Source: an uncultured Limimonas sp. (lineage in GTDB: Bacteria; Pseudomonadota; Alphaproteobacteria; Kiloniellales; Rhodovibrionaceae). From it: DNA of 64,000 nucleotides. The stretch covers positions 1 to 64,000 of the forward strand of contig CAJXKW010000001.1 of the NCBI GenBank assembly GCA_913055855.1, given 5' to 3'. Under the pieces are notes generated by a model, which was not told where the DNA came from, did not search any database, and saw only the letters and a program-made list of their open reading frames with translations. Both the position numbers and the translations under genes were made by a program. Positions 50,142 through 59,374 of this stretch are shown here, piece after piece; within the stretch, counting starts at the first letter, position 1; each line of letters begins with the position of its first letter.

Positions 50142-51386
50142 ATGCCCGCAGCCGGAACCCGGATGCGCCGTGCCGCGGTCGCGGGCGCGGCCGCGTTGTG
50201 CTTCTTGATCGCCATGCCGTCGGCCGCTCCGGCGAAACCCGATTTCCAGACGTGGCTCGAGGCGGTCAAAGCGGATGCACGGGCCGACGGGGTGAGCGCG
50301 GCGACGCTGGACAGCGCCTTGAAAGACGTAACGCCCGTGGCGCGCGTCATCGAGCTGGACCGCCACCAGCCCGAATTCATGCGCACCTTCTGGGGATACC
50401 TGAACAACCGGGTCACCCCCGAAGTGGTCCAGCGCGGGCGCGACCTGCTGGACAAGCACGACGCCATGCTCGCCCGGATCGCCGGGCGCTACGGTGTGCC
50501 CGAGCGCTACCTCGTGGCGTTCTGGGGCATGGAGACGAACTATGGCGCGCATCTGGGCAGCTTCCCCGTGATCGCTTCCCTGGCCACGCTCGCCTACGAC
50601 GACCGGCGTGCCGCGTTCTTCCGGCGGCAACTCCTGCATGCGCTGCACATCGTCGACGACGGTCACATCGCGCCGCGCCGCATGAAGGGGTCCTGGGCCG
50701 GGGCGATGGGGCACATGCAGTTTTTGCCCTCGACCTTCGTCCGGCACGCCGTGGACGCCACCGGCGACGGCCGCAAGGATATCTGGCACACGCTGCGCGA
50801 TGCCTTCGCATCCGGCGCGAACTATCTGGATTCCCTCGGTTGGAAGGCTGATGAGCGCTGGGGCCGGGAGGTTGTGCTCCCCGAAGACTTCCCCTATGCC
50901 CAGGCGCAACTCGACGTGACCAAGCCGTTGAAGGCCTGGGCCGATATGGGCGTCCGGCGCGCGAACGGCGAACCGCTGCCCGTCGTGGACGGCATGAAAG
51001 GCGCCATCGTGTTGCCCCAGGGGCACGAGGGGCCTGCGTTCATGGTCTACGACAACTTCCGGGCCATCCTGAGCTGGAACCGCTCGGTGAACTACGCGCT
51101 CGCCGTGGGCTACCTCGCAGACCGGCTCATCGGGCTGCCCAGGATCCGGCATGGTCGGGAGCTCAGCACCGAGCCCCTGAAGCGCGCGGAGCTGGTGACC
51201 CTGCAGAGCCGCCTGAACGAGCTGGGCTTCGACGCGGGCGCCGAAGACGGGATCCCGGGTCCGCAAACCCGCGCCGCCATCCGGCGCTTCCAGGCTGCCG
51301 CCGGGCTGCCCCGGGATGGCCATCCGACACCGGCGCTGCTGAAGAAGCTCCGGGCGTACGCCCAGCGGGCGCAGGGTAGCGGCTGA
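50142..51386 (+). CDS. Lytic murein transglycosylase (MltB-type catalytic domain plus peptidoglycan-binding domain)
   Basis: FWGMETNYGAHLGSFPVIASLATLAYD ... GSWAGAMGHMQFLPSTF; C-terminal LQSRLNELGFDAGAEDGIPGPQTRAAIRRFQAAAGL. Confidence 0.93.
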   Translation: MPAAGTRMRRAAVAGAAALCFLIAMPSAAPAKPDFQTWLEAVKADARADGVSAATLDSALKDVTPVARVIELDRHQPEFMRTFWGYLNNRVTPEVVQRGRDLLDKHDAMLARIAGRYGVPERYLVAFWGMETNYGAHLGSFPVIASLATLAYDDRRAAFFRRQLLHALHIVDDGHIAPRRMKGSWAGAMGHMQFLPSTFVRHAVDATGDGRKDIWHTLRDAFASGANYLDSLGWKADERWGREVVLPEDFPYAQAQLDVTKPLKAWADMGVRRANGEPLPVVDGMKGAIVLPQGHEGPAFMVYDNFRAILSWNRSVNYALAVGYLADRLIGLPRIRHGRELSTEPLKRAELVTLQSRLNELGFDAGAEDGIPGPQTRAAIRRFQAAAGLPRDGHPTPALLKKLRAYAQRAQGSG

Positions 51387-51476
51387 GCGCGCGGACGCGT
51401 GTTGCGCGGGGTCGCCGGGCGGGCTATCGTTCCGGCGGACATGGCGCGAAATCCCGGCCGCGCCGTCGGACGCGGA

Positions 51477-52421
51477 ATGCGAGGAGTGGGCCAGACCGTG
51501 CGCTTTGCCGGCTTTTGCATCGGGCTCGCGGGTTTTGTTCTCGCCGGCTGCGGGGCCCAGGTCGCCACGCGAACCGAAGGCCCTACGGCGTCACAGCCGG
51601 AAATCGGCCGATATAAACTGGGCCAGCCGTACGAAGTCGGTGGCGAGTGGTACCACCCGAAGGCCGACTACGATTACGCGGAGACGGGGATCGCGTCGTG
51701 GTACGGACCCAAGTTCCACGGCAAGACCACGGCCAACGGCGAGACCTTCAACCAGAACGCCCTGACGGCGGCGCACCGCACCCTGCCGCTTCCCAGCATG
51801 GTGCGCGTGACGAACCTGGAGAACGGGCGGCAGCTCAAGGTTCGCGTCAACGACCGCGGCCCCTACGCGCGGGGCCGCATCATCGACGTCTCGGCACGTG
51901 CGGCGGAACTCCTCGGGTTCAAGGCCGACGGCACCGCGAAGGTGCGGGTGTCCATCGTCGCGGACGAGAGCCGGCGACTGGCGGCGCTCGCGAAGGGAAA
52001 GGCGAGCGGGCCGGCGCCCAGGGCGGCGCCGACCAAAGCCGTGAGCCGGAATGGCCTGACGGGCGACGCGGACAGCCAAGCGACGGGCGACGGCGCCGCC
52101 GACCGGAGCCGGCGGGTGCGCTGGTCTGGCGGCGGGGGTAGCGACATCCCCCGGACCACGGGTGAGGTTACCGTGGTCAGCGTCGCGGCAGAGCCGCAGA
52201 TCTACATCCAGGCTGGGGCCTTCGTGGAATACGCCAATGCCCGGCGGCTCAGCACAAAGCTCGCGGAATTCGCACCCACGCGCATCGAACCGGCTTCGGT
52301 CAACGACCGGCGTTTCTACCGCGTCCGGCTCGGGCCGGTGCCGGACGCCGAGGAAGCGGACGCCCTCCTCGCCAGCCTGGCCGACCAGGGGCACGCGGAA
52401 GCCGAAGTGGTGGTGGACTGA
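51477..52421 (+). CDS. rlpA: RlpA-like septal lytic transglycosylase lipoprotein with SPOR domain
   Basis: Lipobox LAGC; GIASWYGPKFHGKTTANGETFNQNALTAAHRTLPLPSMVRVTNLENGRQLKVRVNDRGP; C-terminal SPOR. Confidence 0.92.
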   Translation: MRGVGQTVRFAGFCIGLAGFVLAGCGAQVATRTEGPTASQPEIGRYKLGQPYEVGGEWYHPKADYDYAETGIASWYGPKFHGKTTANGETFNQNALTAAHRTLPLPSMVRVTNLENGRQLKVRVNDRGPYARGRIIDVSARAAELLGFKADGTAKVRVSIVADESRRLAALAKGKASGPAPRAAPTKAVSRNGLTGDADSQATGDGAADRSRRVRWSGGGGSDIPRTTGEVTVVSVAAEPQIYIQAGAFVEYANARRLSTKLAEFAPTRIEPASVNDRRFYRVRLGPVPDAEEADALLASLADQGHAEAEVVVD

Positions 52422-52540
52422 CGCGCCCGCCCCATGACGTATTTCTGCCGCATTGCCGTCCTGTTACGGACTTCTCCCTGTTCACGGGGCAAACGGACGT
52501 GTATGAACTCGCAGGGTTCGATGCGAACGGGTAAGCGTTT

Positions 52541-53683
52541 GTGATGATGCGATCTCGCTTTCTGAGCTTTCTTGTGCTGGCGGGCATGCTTTGCCTCGGC
52601 AGTACGGCCGCTGCGCAGGCGATCGAGACGCCCGCCGACGAGGCCATCCTGATGGATTACCAAACGGGTCAGGTGCTCTTCGCCAAGAACGCAGAGCGCC
52701 CCACACCCCCCGCCTCGATGACCAAAATCATGACGGCCTATCTGGTCTTCGAACGTCTGAAGGACGGCCGGCTCTCGCTGGATGATACCTTCGTGGTGTC
52801 CAAGAAGGCGTGGCAGAAGGGCGGCTCCAAGATGTTCGTGGAGGTGGGCAACGAGGTGTCGGTGGAGGACCTGCTGCGCGGCGTGATCGTGCAGTCGGGC
52901 AACGACGCCTCGATCGTGCTCGCCGAGGGGATCGCCGGGACCGAGTCGGCGTTCGCGGACATGATGAATGCCAAGGCGCGTGAGCTTGGTCTGGACGAGA
53001 CGACGTTCCGCAATTCCACGGGCTGGCCGCACCCCGAGCACCGCACCTCCGCGCAAGACCTCGCCAAGCTTTCGCGCGCGCTGATCCGCAAGTTTCCCCA
53101 ATACTACCATTTCTTTGCCGAGCGGGAATTCACCTGGAATGACATCCGGCAATTCAACCGCAACCCGCTGCTCACCCGGAACATGGGGGTGGACGGCATC
53201 AAGACCGGCCACACCCAAAAGGCGGGTTATGGGCTGACCGCATCAGCCAAACGCAAGGAGCGCCGGCTGGTCCTGGTGGTGAACGGTCTGAACTCGACCG
53301 AGCAACGTGCGCAGGAATCGGCGCGTCTGCTCGAATGGGGCTTTCGGGAATTCGACAACTACACGCTCTTCGAAGGTGGCGAGACGGTCGAGCGCGCATC
53401 GGTGTGGCTCGGCGAGAAGGACCGCGTTCCGCTGGTTATCGAGAAGCCGCTGACTCTCACGCTCAAGCGCGACAACGTCGACGACATGACCGTGAAGGTG
53501 ACCTACGAGAGCCCGATTCCGGCGCCCATCGAATCGGGCGAGCGTCTGGCCACCCTGCACGTTGACGGACCGGCGCTGGAAAAGCGCGAGGTGCCGCTGG
53601 TGGCGGGTAGCCATGTCGCCCAGCTCGGTCCCGTGGGGCGCATCGTCTCCGGCGTCGAATTCCTGATTTTCGGCGCGCCGTGA
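52541..53683 (+). CDS. D-alanyl-D-alanine carboxypeptidase (PBP5/6-like)
   Basis: PPASMTKIMTAYLVFERLKDG (SxxK), QSGNDASIVLAEGIAG (SGN), DGIKTGHTQKAGYGL (KTG). Confidence 0.95.
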   Translation: MMMRSRFLSFLVLAGMLCLGSTAAAQAIETPADEAILMDYQTGQVLFAKNAERPTPPASMTKIMTAYLVFERLKDGRLSLDDTFVVSKKAWQKGGSKMFVEVGNEVSVEDLLRGVIVQSGNDASIVLAEGIAGTESAFADMMNAKARELGLDETTFRNSTGWPHPEHRTSAQDLAKLSRALIRKFPQYYHFFAEREFTWNDIRQFNRNPLLTRNMGVDGIKTGHTQKAGYGLTASAKRKERRLVLVVNGLNSTEQRAQESARLLEWGFREFDNYTLFEGGETVERASVWLGEKDRVPLVIEKPLTLTLKRDNVDDMTVKVTYESPIPAPIESGERLATLHVDGPALEKREVPLVAGSHVAQLGPVGRIVSGVEFLIFGAP

Positions 53684-54345
53684 TGGCCGAGGCAGACGTC
53701 CCGACCGGCGGCGGCGCGGGCCGCGGCTGGTTCATTACCCTGGAAGGCGGCGAGGGCGCGGGCAAGACGACCCAGCTTTGCAGCCTTGCAAACGCGCTGG
53801 GCGAGACGGGCTGCGAGGTGGTAACGACACGCGAGCCGGGCGGAAGTCCAGGCGCCGAGCGCGTGCGGTCGGTGCTCATTGACCCCGAGGCGGCGCTGAC
53901 GCCGTTGTGCGAGGCCATGCTGCACGCGGGCGCGCGCCACGATCACCTGACCAATACCATTCGACCGGCGCTGGCACGCGGTGCCTGTGTCCTCTGCGAC
54001 CGCTTCACCGACTCCACGCGGGCCTACCAGGGCTTCGGCCTGGGACTTGCCGAGTCCACGGTGGACACCTTGGAGGAACTCGTCGTGGCCGAGACCATGC
54101 CCGATCTCACGTTGATCCTCGACGTGCCGGTCGATGTTGGGCTCGAACGGGCGCGCGGGCGTGGGATCCACGACCGCTACGAGGCCATGGCTTTCGCATT
54201 CCACGAGCACCTGCGCGCCGGATACCGCGCCATCGCCGCGCGCGCGCCGGCGCGGTGCGCAGTTGTCGACGCCAACCGACCGGCCGAGGTCGTTCAGACG
54301 GACGTTCGCCGGATCGTGCGGGAGCGGCTCGGGATCGCGCTATGA
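53683..54345 (+). CDS. tmk: Thymidylate kinase
   Basis: GWFITLEGGEGAGKTTQLCSLANALGETGCEVVTTREPGGSPGAERVR ... DRFTDSTRAYQGFG. Confidence 0.96.
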   Translation: MAEADVPTGGGAGRGWFITLEGGEGAGKTTQLCSLANALGETGCEVVTTREPGGSPGAERVRSVLIDPEAALTPLCEAMLHAGARHDHLTNTIRPALARGACVLCDRFTDSTRAYQGFGLGLAESTVDTLEELVVAETMPDLTLILDVPVDVGLERARGRGIHDRYEAMAFAFHEHLRAGYRAIAARAPARCAVVDANRPAEVVQTDVRRIVRERLGIAL

Positions 54346-55454
54346 CGCCGGGGAGTCAGACGGCCGCGGGGCAGCCGCCAAGCGTGCCGCACCCGCGGAC
54401 GAGCGAGGGGATCGACGGCCAGGACGCGGCGGCAGCGACCCTGCGCCGGGCTTGGGATTCGGGCCGCCTGCCGCACGCTTGGTTGCTTACCGGCGCGCGC
54501 GGCATCGGCAAGGCAACGCTGGCATATCGCTTCGCCACGTTCGTCCTGGCCGGGCCGGCGAACCCGCCGGGCGGGCTGTTCGGCGATGCGCCGGCCGATC
54601 TCACGCCGGACACGAACGCGTCGGCGGCACATCAAATTGCTGCAGGTAGCCATCCGGATCTCTTCGTCCTGGAGCCGGGCCGGGTCAATCCGGACACCAA
54701 CAAGGTCAGCCACGAGATCCTCGCCGGGCACGTCGGGCAGGCGGTCCAGTTCTGCTTCATGACCCCGGCGGCGGCGCCCTGGCGCGTGGTGATCGTGGAC
54801 CCGGCGGACGCCATGAACACCACCGCCGCGAACAGGCTGCTCAAGGTTCTGGAAGAGCCGCCACGTCAGGCCCTGCTGCTCCTGATCAGCCATCAGCCGG
54901 CGCGCCTGCTGCCGACCATCCGCTCGCGCTGCGCCCGCCTGGCCATGCCGGTGCTCGCGGACGCCACGGTGGAAGGGCATCTGACGCGCTTCCGCCCCGA
55001 TCTGGCTGAAAGCGACGCCCACGCCCTGGCCCGGCTCGCGGAGGGCAGCATCGGCCGCGCCCTGGCGCTGGCGGCGGCCGGCGGGCTGGACCTCTACCGC
55101 GAAATGCTTGGCCTCATGGATGCGATGCCGCGGCCAGAACCGGCAACGCTGCACGGCTTCGCCGACAAGCTGGGGCAGGGCGGCGAGGCGGGGACGTTCC
55201 GCCTGGGCGGCGATCTGCTGGCGTGGTGGCTCGCCCGCCTGACCCGCGCGACGGCGACCGGCAGTGCCCCGGCGCCCGTCGTGGCCGGGGAGTCGGATGT
55301 GATGCAGCGCCTGGCGCAGCGGGCCCCGCTTGAACGGTGGCTCGACCTGTGGGACAAGACGATCCGCCTGCTAAACGAGGCCGAACAGCGCAGCTACGAT
55401 CGCAAGCAGGTCGTCCTGACCGTTTTCCTGGAGATCGAGGCGCTCGCGGGCTGA
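54342..55454 (+). CDS. holB: DNA polymerase III delta' subunit
   Basis: HAWLLTGARGIGKATLAYRFA ... VVIVDPADAMNTTAANRLLKVLEEPPRQALLLLISHQPARLLPTIRSRCARL. Confidence 0.93.
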   Translation: MTPGSQTAAGQPPSVPHPRTSEGIDGQDAAAATLRRAWDSGRLPHAWLLTGARGIGKATLAYRFATFVLAGPANPPGGLFGDAPADLTPDTNASAAHQIAAGSHPDLFVLEPGRVNPDTNKVSHEILAGHVGQAVQFCFMTPAAAPWRVVIVDPADAMNTTAANRLLKVLEEPPRQALLLLISHQPARLLPTIRSRCARLAMPVLADATVEGHLTRFRPDLAESDAHALARLAEGSIGRALALAAAGGLDLYREMLGLMDAMPRPEPATLHGFADKLGQGGEAGTFRLGGDLLAWWLARLTRATATGSAPAPVVAGESDVMQRLAQRAPLERWLDLWDKTIRLLNEAEQRSYDRKQVVLTVFLEIEALAG

Positions 55455-55506
55455 CCCGTTTGACCCCGGGAAGCTCGGGGCGCGCCGCCAGCGCCGAGGA
55501 GACAGC

Positions 55507-57069
55507 ATGTCCGGTGGCGAGCATACGGAAACCACACCGTACTACGTCACGACGCCGATCTATTACGTCAACGACAACCCGCACATCGGGCACGTCTACA
55601 CGACGCTGGCCTGCGATGTGCTCGCACGTTTCATGCGCCTGGACGGCCGCCGGGTGAAGTTCCTGACCGGCACGGACGAGCACGGCCAGAAGGTCGAGCG
55701 CTCGGCCCGGGCGCGCGGTATGGATCCGCAGGCGTTCACCGACTCCATTTCCCAAAACTTCCGCAAGCTCTCCAACGCCTGGGACTTCTCCAACGATGAT
55801 TTCATCCGCACCACCGAGGATCGCCACGTCCGCGCGTGTAAGGACCTGTGGCGCCGGCTCGCGGATGCGGGGCAGATTTACCTGGACAAATACGCCGGCT
55901 GGTATGCCGTGCGCGATGAGGCGTTCCACGGCGAGGACGAACTGACCACGGGCGCAGACGGGAACAAATACGCACCGTCCGGTGCCCAGGTCGACTGGGT
56001 CGAGGAGCCCAGCTATTTCTTCCGGCTGTCGGCGTGGCAGGATCGCCTGCTTGAATTCTACGAGGCCAATCCGGATTTCATCGGCCCGGAGGCCCGGCGT
56101 AACGAGGTGATGAGCTTCGTCCGCGGCGGGCTGCGGGACCTGTCGGTCTCGCGCACGACCTTCGCCTGGGGCATCCCCGTCCCGGACGATCCGGACCACA
56201 TCATGTACGTCTGGCTGGACGCGCTGACCAACTACCTCACGGCCGTCGGTTATCCGGACACGAACGCCGAGGAATATCGCGCATTCTGGCCGGCCAACCT
56301 GCACATGGTCGGCAAGGACATCCTGCGCTTCCACGCGGTATATTGGCCGGCGTTCCTGCTCGCCGCGGGCATCGAACCGCCCCACCGCGTCTACGCGCAC
56401 GGCTGGTGGACGGTCGAGGGCCAGAAGATGTCCAAATCGCTGGGCAATGTCATCGACCCCTACACGCCGGTGGACACCTACGGGCTCGATCAGACGCGGT
56501 ACTTCATGCTGCGCGAAGTGCCGTTCGGCAACGACGGCGACTTTTCGCACCGCGCCATGGTCAACCGGATCAACAACGATTTGGCCAACGACTTCGGCAA
56601 CCTGGCGCAGCGCTCACTGTCGATGATCTACAAGAACTGCGGCGGCGCCATTCCCGGGCCGGATGCCTACACCGAAGCGGATCGCGCCATGCTGGACTCG
56701 GTCGACGGGCTGCTTGCACGGATCCGGCCGGAGATCGAGCGCCAGGCGTTCAACCGCGCGCTGGAGGCCATCTGGGATGTGGTCGCGCAGGCCAACCGCT
56801 ACGTCGACGAGATGGCGCCCTGGGCGCTGCGCAAGACCGACACGGTGCGCATGGGAACGGTGCTTTACGTGCTGGCCGAGGTGGTGCGCCAGCTCGCCAT
56901 TATCACCCAGCCGTTCATGACCAAGGGCCCGGCGGCTTTGCTCGACCAGATCCAGCAGCCGCAGGATGCGCGCGATTTCGCTGCGCTGGCCACACGCCTG
57001 GAGCCGGACCGCGCGATTCGGAAGCCGCAGGGCGTATTCCCGCGCTATGTCGAGAGCGAGGGGTTGTGA
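55507..57069 (+). CDS. metG: Methionyl-tRNA synthetase
   Basis: YYVTTPIYYVNDNPHIGHVYTTLACDVLARF (HIGH) ... GQKMSKSLGNVIDP (KMSKS). Confidence 0.97.
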   Translation: MSGGEHTETTPYYVTTPIYYVNDNPHIGHVYTTLACDVLARFMRLDGRRVKFLTGTDEHGQKVERSARARGMDPQAFTDSISQNFRKLSNAWDFSNDDFIRTTEDRHVRACKDLWRRLADAGQIYLDKYAGWYAVRDEAFHGEDELTTGADGNKYAPSGAQVDWVEEPSYFFRLSAWQDRLLEFYEANPDFIGPEARRNEVMSFVRGGLRDLSVSRTTFAWGIPVPDDPDHIMYVWLDALTNYLTAVGYPDTNAEEYRAFWPANLHMVGKDILRFHAVYWPAFLLAAGIEPPHRVYAHGWWTVEGQKMSKSLGNVIDPYTPVDTYGLDQTRYFMLREVPFGNDGDFSHRAMVNRINNDLANDFGNLAQRSLSMIYKNCGGAIPGPDAYTEADRAMLDSVDGLLARIRPEIERQAFNRALEAIWDVVAQANRYVDEMAPWALRKTDTVRMGTVLYVLAEVVRQLAIITQPFMTKGPAALLDQIQQPQDARDFAALATRLEPDRAIRKPQGVFPRYVESEGL

Positions 57070-57866
57070 TGATCGTCGACAGCCACTGTCACCTGGACAT
57101 GATCGCCGAGCGCGACGACCTCGACGCCGTCGTCGCGCGCGCCCGCGAGGCCGGGGTCGCCACCATGCTGACGATCTCGACCAAGCTGTCCAACGTCGAT
57201 CGCATCCGCGGCATCGCCGAGCACTATGACGATGTCTGGGCGGCCGTGGGCGTGCACCCGCACGAGGCCGGCAACGAGGGCCAGACCGTGCCCGACGCCG
57301 TGGTCGCGGCGGCGCAGCACCCGCGTGTCATTGCGATCGGCGAGAGCGGGCTCGACTACCACTACCACTTCGCCTCCAAGTCGGCGCAGCGGGCGAACTT
57401 CCGGGCGCACATCCAGGCGGCACAGCAGACGGGCCTGCCGCTCGTCGTGCATGCGCGTGAGGCGGACGACGAGGTCGCCGAGATCCTGCGCGAGGAGCAC
57501 GCCAACGGCGGCCATTTCGGCTGCATTATGCACTGCTTTTCGTCCGGACGAGACCTCGCAATGGCGGCGCTCGATCTGGGCTTTCACATCTCCTTCTCGG
57601 GCATCGTGACGTTCAAAAAATCCCAGGCGCTGCGCGACATCGCCAAGGAAGTGCCCGACGACAAGCTCTTGATCGAGACCGACGCGCCGTACCTCGCACC
57701 GCAGCCGAAGCGCGGCAAGCCCAACGAGCCGAGTTACGTCCGCTACACCTGCGAACATCTGGCGGAAACGCTGGGCACGGCACCCGAAGAACTGGCAGAA
57801 CGCACCACGGCCAACTTCTTCGCGCTGTTCGACCGCGCCGAGCGGCCCGCGGCGGCCGTCGCCTGA
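57069..57866 (+). CDS. TatD family metal-dependent DNase/hydrolase
   Basis: MIVDSHCHLDMIAERDDLDAVVARAREAGV ... AIGESGLDYHYHF ... LLIETDAPYLAPQPKRGKPNEPSYV. Confidence 0.94.
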   Translation: MIVDSHCHLDMIAERDDLDAVVARAREAGVATMLTISTKLSNVDRIRGIAEHYDDVWAAVGVHPHEAGNEGQTVPDAVVAAAQHPRVIAIGESGLDYHYHFASKSAQRANFRAHIQAAQQTGLPLVVHAREADDEVAEILREEHANGGHFGCIMHCFSSGRDLAMAALDLGFHISFSGIVTFKKSQALRDIAKEVPDDKLLIETDAPYLAPQPKRGKPNEPSYVRYTCEHLAETLGTAPEELAERTTANFFALFDRAERPAAAVA

Positions 57867-57885
57867 TCCGCGCGGGGAGGGCAGG

Positions 57886-58674
57886 TTGGCCGTTACGGTC
57901 ACCATCCTGGGCTGCGGCGGTTCCGGCGGTGTGCCGCTGGTGAGCGGCGTGTGGGGCAACTGTGACCCGAACGAACCGCGCAACCGCCGGCGCCGACCGG
58001 CGTTGCTGGTTGAGGATGGCGAACACACACTCCTGGTCGACGCTGGGCCGGATCTGCGCATGCAGTTGTTGGACGCAGGTGCGACCAACATCGATGCGGT
58101 GCTGTTCACGCATGCCCACGCCGACCACTGCCACGGCCTGGACGACCTGCGCCCGCTGGTCTACGCGCGCCAGACGCCCATTCCAGCGTACTCGGATGCG
58201 CACACCCTGGACGAGCTGCGCACGCGCTTCGCCTACGCGTTCGAGACCGCGCGCAATCCGGAATCCTTCTATAGCGCGTTGATGCAGGACCATGTGATCG
58301 AGCCCGGCGTGCCGTTCACGGCGGCCGGTTTCACATGCACCGCGTTCAAGCAGGATCACGGGCCCATTCCGACCCTAGGATTCCGTATCGGCCCTGTGGG
58401 ATACTCCCCAGACGCGGTGGCGATCGGCGAGGCGGGGTTCGCCGCGCTTGAGGGTGTCCAGCTCTGGGTCGTGGACTGCCTGCGCTACGCGCCGCATCCC
58501 ACGCACGCGCACTTCGCGCGGACGCTGTCGTGGATCGACCGGGTCAGGCCGGCGCGCGCGGTCTTCACGCACATGAACCAGAGCCTGGATTACAACGAGG
58601 TCGCCGGGCATTGTCCGCCCGGCGTGGAGCCGGGCTATGACGGTATGGTGATTACGCTGCCGGATGCGCCATGA
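57886..58674 (+). CDS. MBL-fold metal-dependent hydrolase (PhnP-like)
   Basis: TTG start; VTILGCGGSGGVPLVSGVWGNCDPNEPRNRRRRPALLVE ... FTHAHADHCHGLDDLRPLVY. Confidence 0.92.
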   Translation: MAVTVTILGCGGSGGVPLVSGVWGNCDPNEPRNRRRRPALLVEDGEHTLLVDAGPDLRMQLLDAGATNIDAVLFTHAHADHCHGLDDLRPLVYARQTPIPAYSDAHTLDELRTRFAYAFETARNPESFYSALMQDHVIEPGVPFTAAGFTCTAFKQDHGPIPTLGFRIGPVGYSPDAVAIGEAGFAALEGVQLWVVDCLRYAPHPTHAHFARTLSWIDRVRPARAVFTHMNQSLDYNEVAGHCPPGVEPGYDGMVITLPDAP

Positions 58675-59084
58675 CCCGTGACGCGCCGATCGCCGCCGTC
58701 ATCGCCGTGGTGGCGCTCGGGCGATCCGTGCTGCTGGTCCGCCGGTGGCGGGCGCCCAACGCCGCTGCCTGGGGCTTTCCGGGCGGCAAGATCCGGCCCG
58801 GTGAAGGCCATGCCGAAGCCGCGCGCCGCGAACTCTTCGAGGAAACCGGCGTGACAGCCGAGCCGCTGGGCGCGTTTGCGGCTGCGGACGTGGTTGGCGC
58901 CGATACGCATTACGTTCTTGTGGCCGTGCGGATGCGCTACCGATCAGGCGAACCCGTGGCCGGCGACGACGCGGACGAAGCGGGCTGGTTCCAACTCGAA
59001 GCGATGCCCGCACCACTTTTGCCGGACGTGGCGCGCATTGCGGCAGAGGCCGTCGCCAAGGCGGAACCGGACGGCGCGGAATAA
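58671..59084 (+). CDS. NUDIX hydrolase
   Basis: WGFPGGKIRPGEGHAEAARRELFEETGVTAE (Nudix box GX5EX7REUXEEXGU). Confidence 0.95.
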   Translation: MTRDAPIAAVIAVVALGRSVLLVRRWRAPNAAAWGFPGGKIRPGEGHAEAARRELFEETGVTAEPLGAFAAADVVGADTHYVLVAVRMRYRSGEPVAGDDADEAGWFQLEAMPAPLLPDVARIAAEAVAKAEPDGAE

Positions 59085-59156
59085 AACGCGCGGTGCTGCC
59101 GTGGCGACCCCGTTAAGCTATTGCGTTTGCACCCCTTTTTGCCCGCTTCGATTTTC

Positions 59157-59172
59157 CATAATATGTATTATG
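59157..59172. promoter_or_regulatory. AT-rich palindromic putative operator
   Basis: CATAATATGTATTATG: perfect inverted repeat (CATAATA-TG-TATTATG) in the intergenic region before the glutamine-synthetase-like gene. Confidence 0.5.
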
Positions 59173-59374
59173 CGCGAATTATGTCTTGGTGATCGGTATG
59201 TTCAGAGCGTCATCTGAAGAGCGAATGCAGCATGGCTGTGGCTGAACCACGACATCATGGACGCGGCCTCCGGCTTGCCATCGCGTTTGTCTGCGCCTAG
59301 CATGCGCCCCACGGCCGCGCGAGGCGCGAACCCGTTCGCGCGGCGACCCCGCCACGGCGATCGAAACACCCGAT

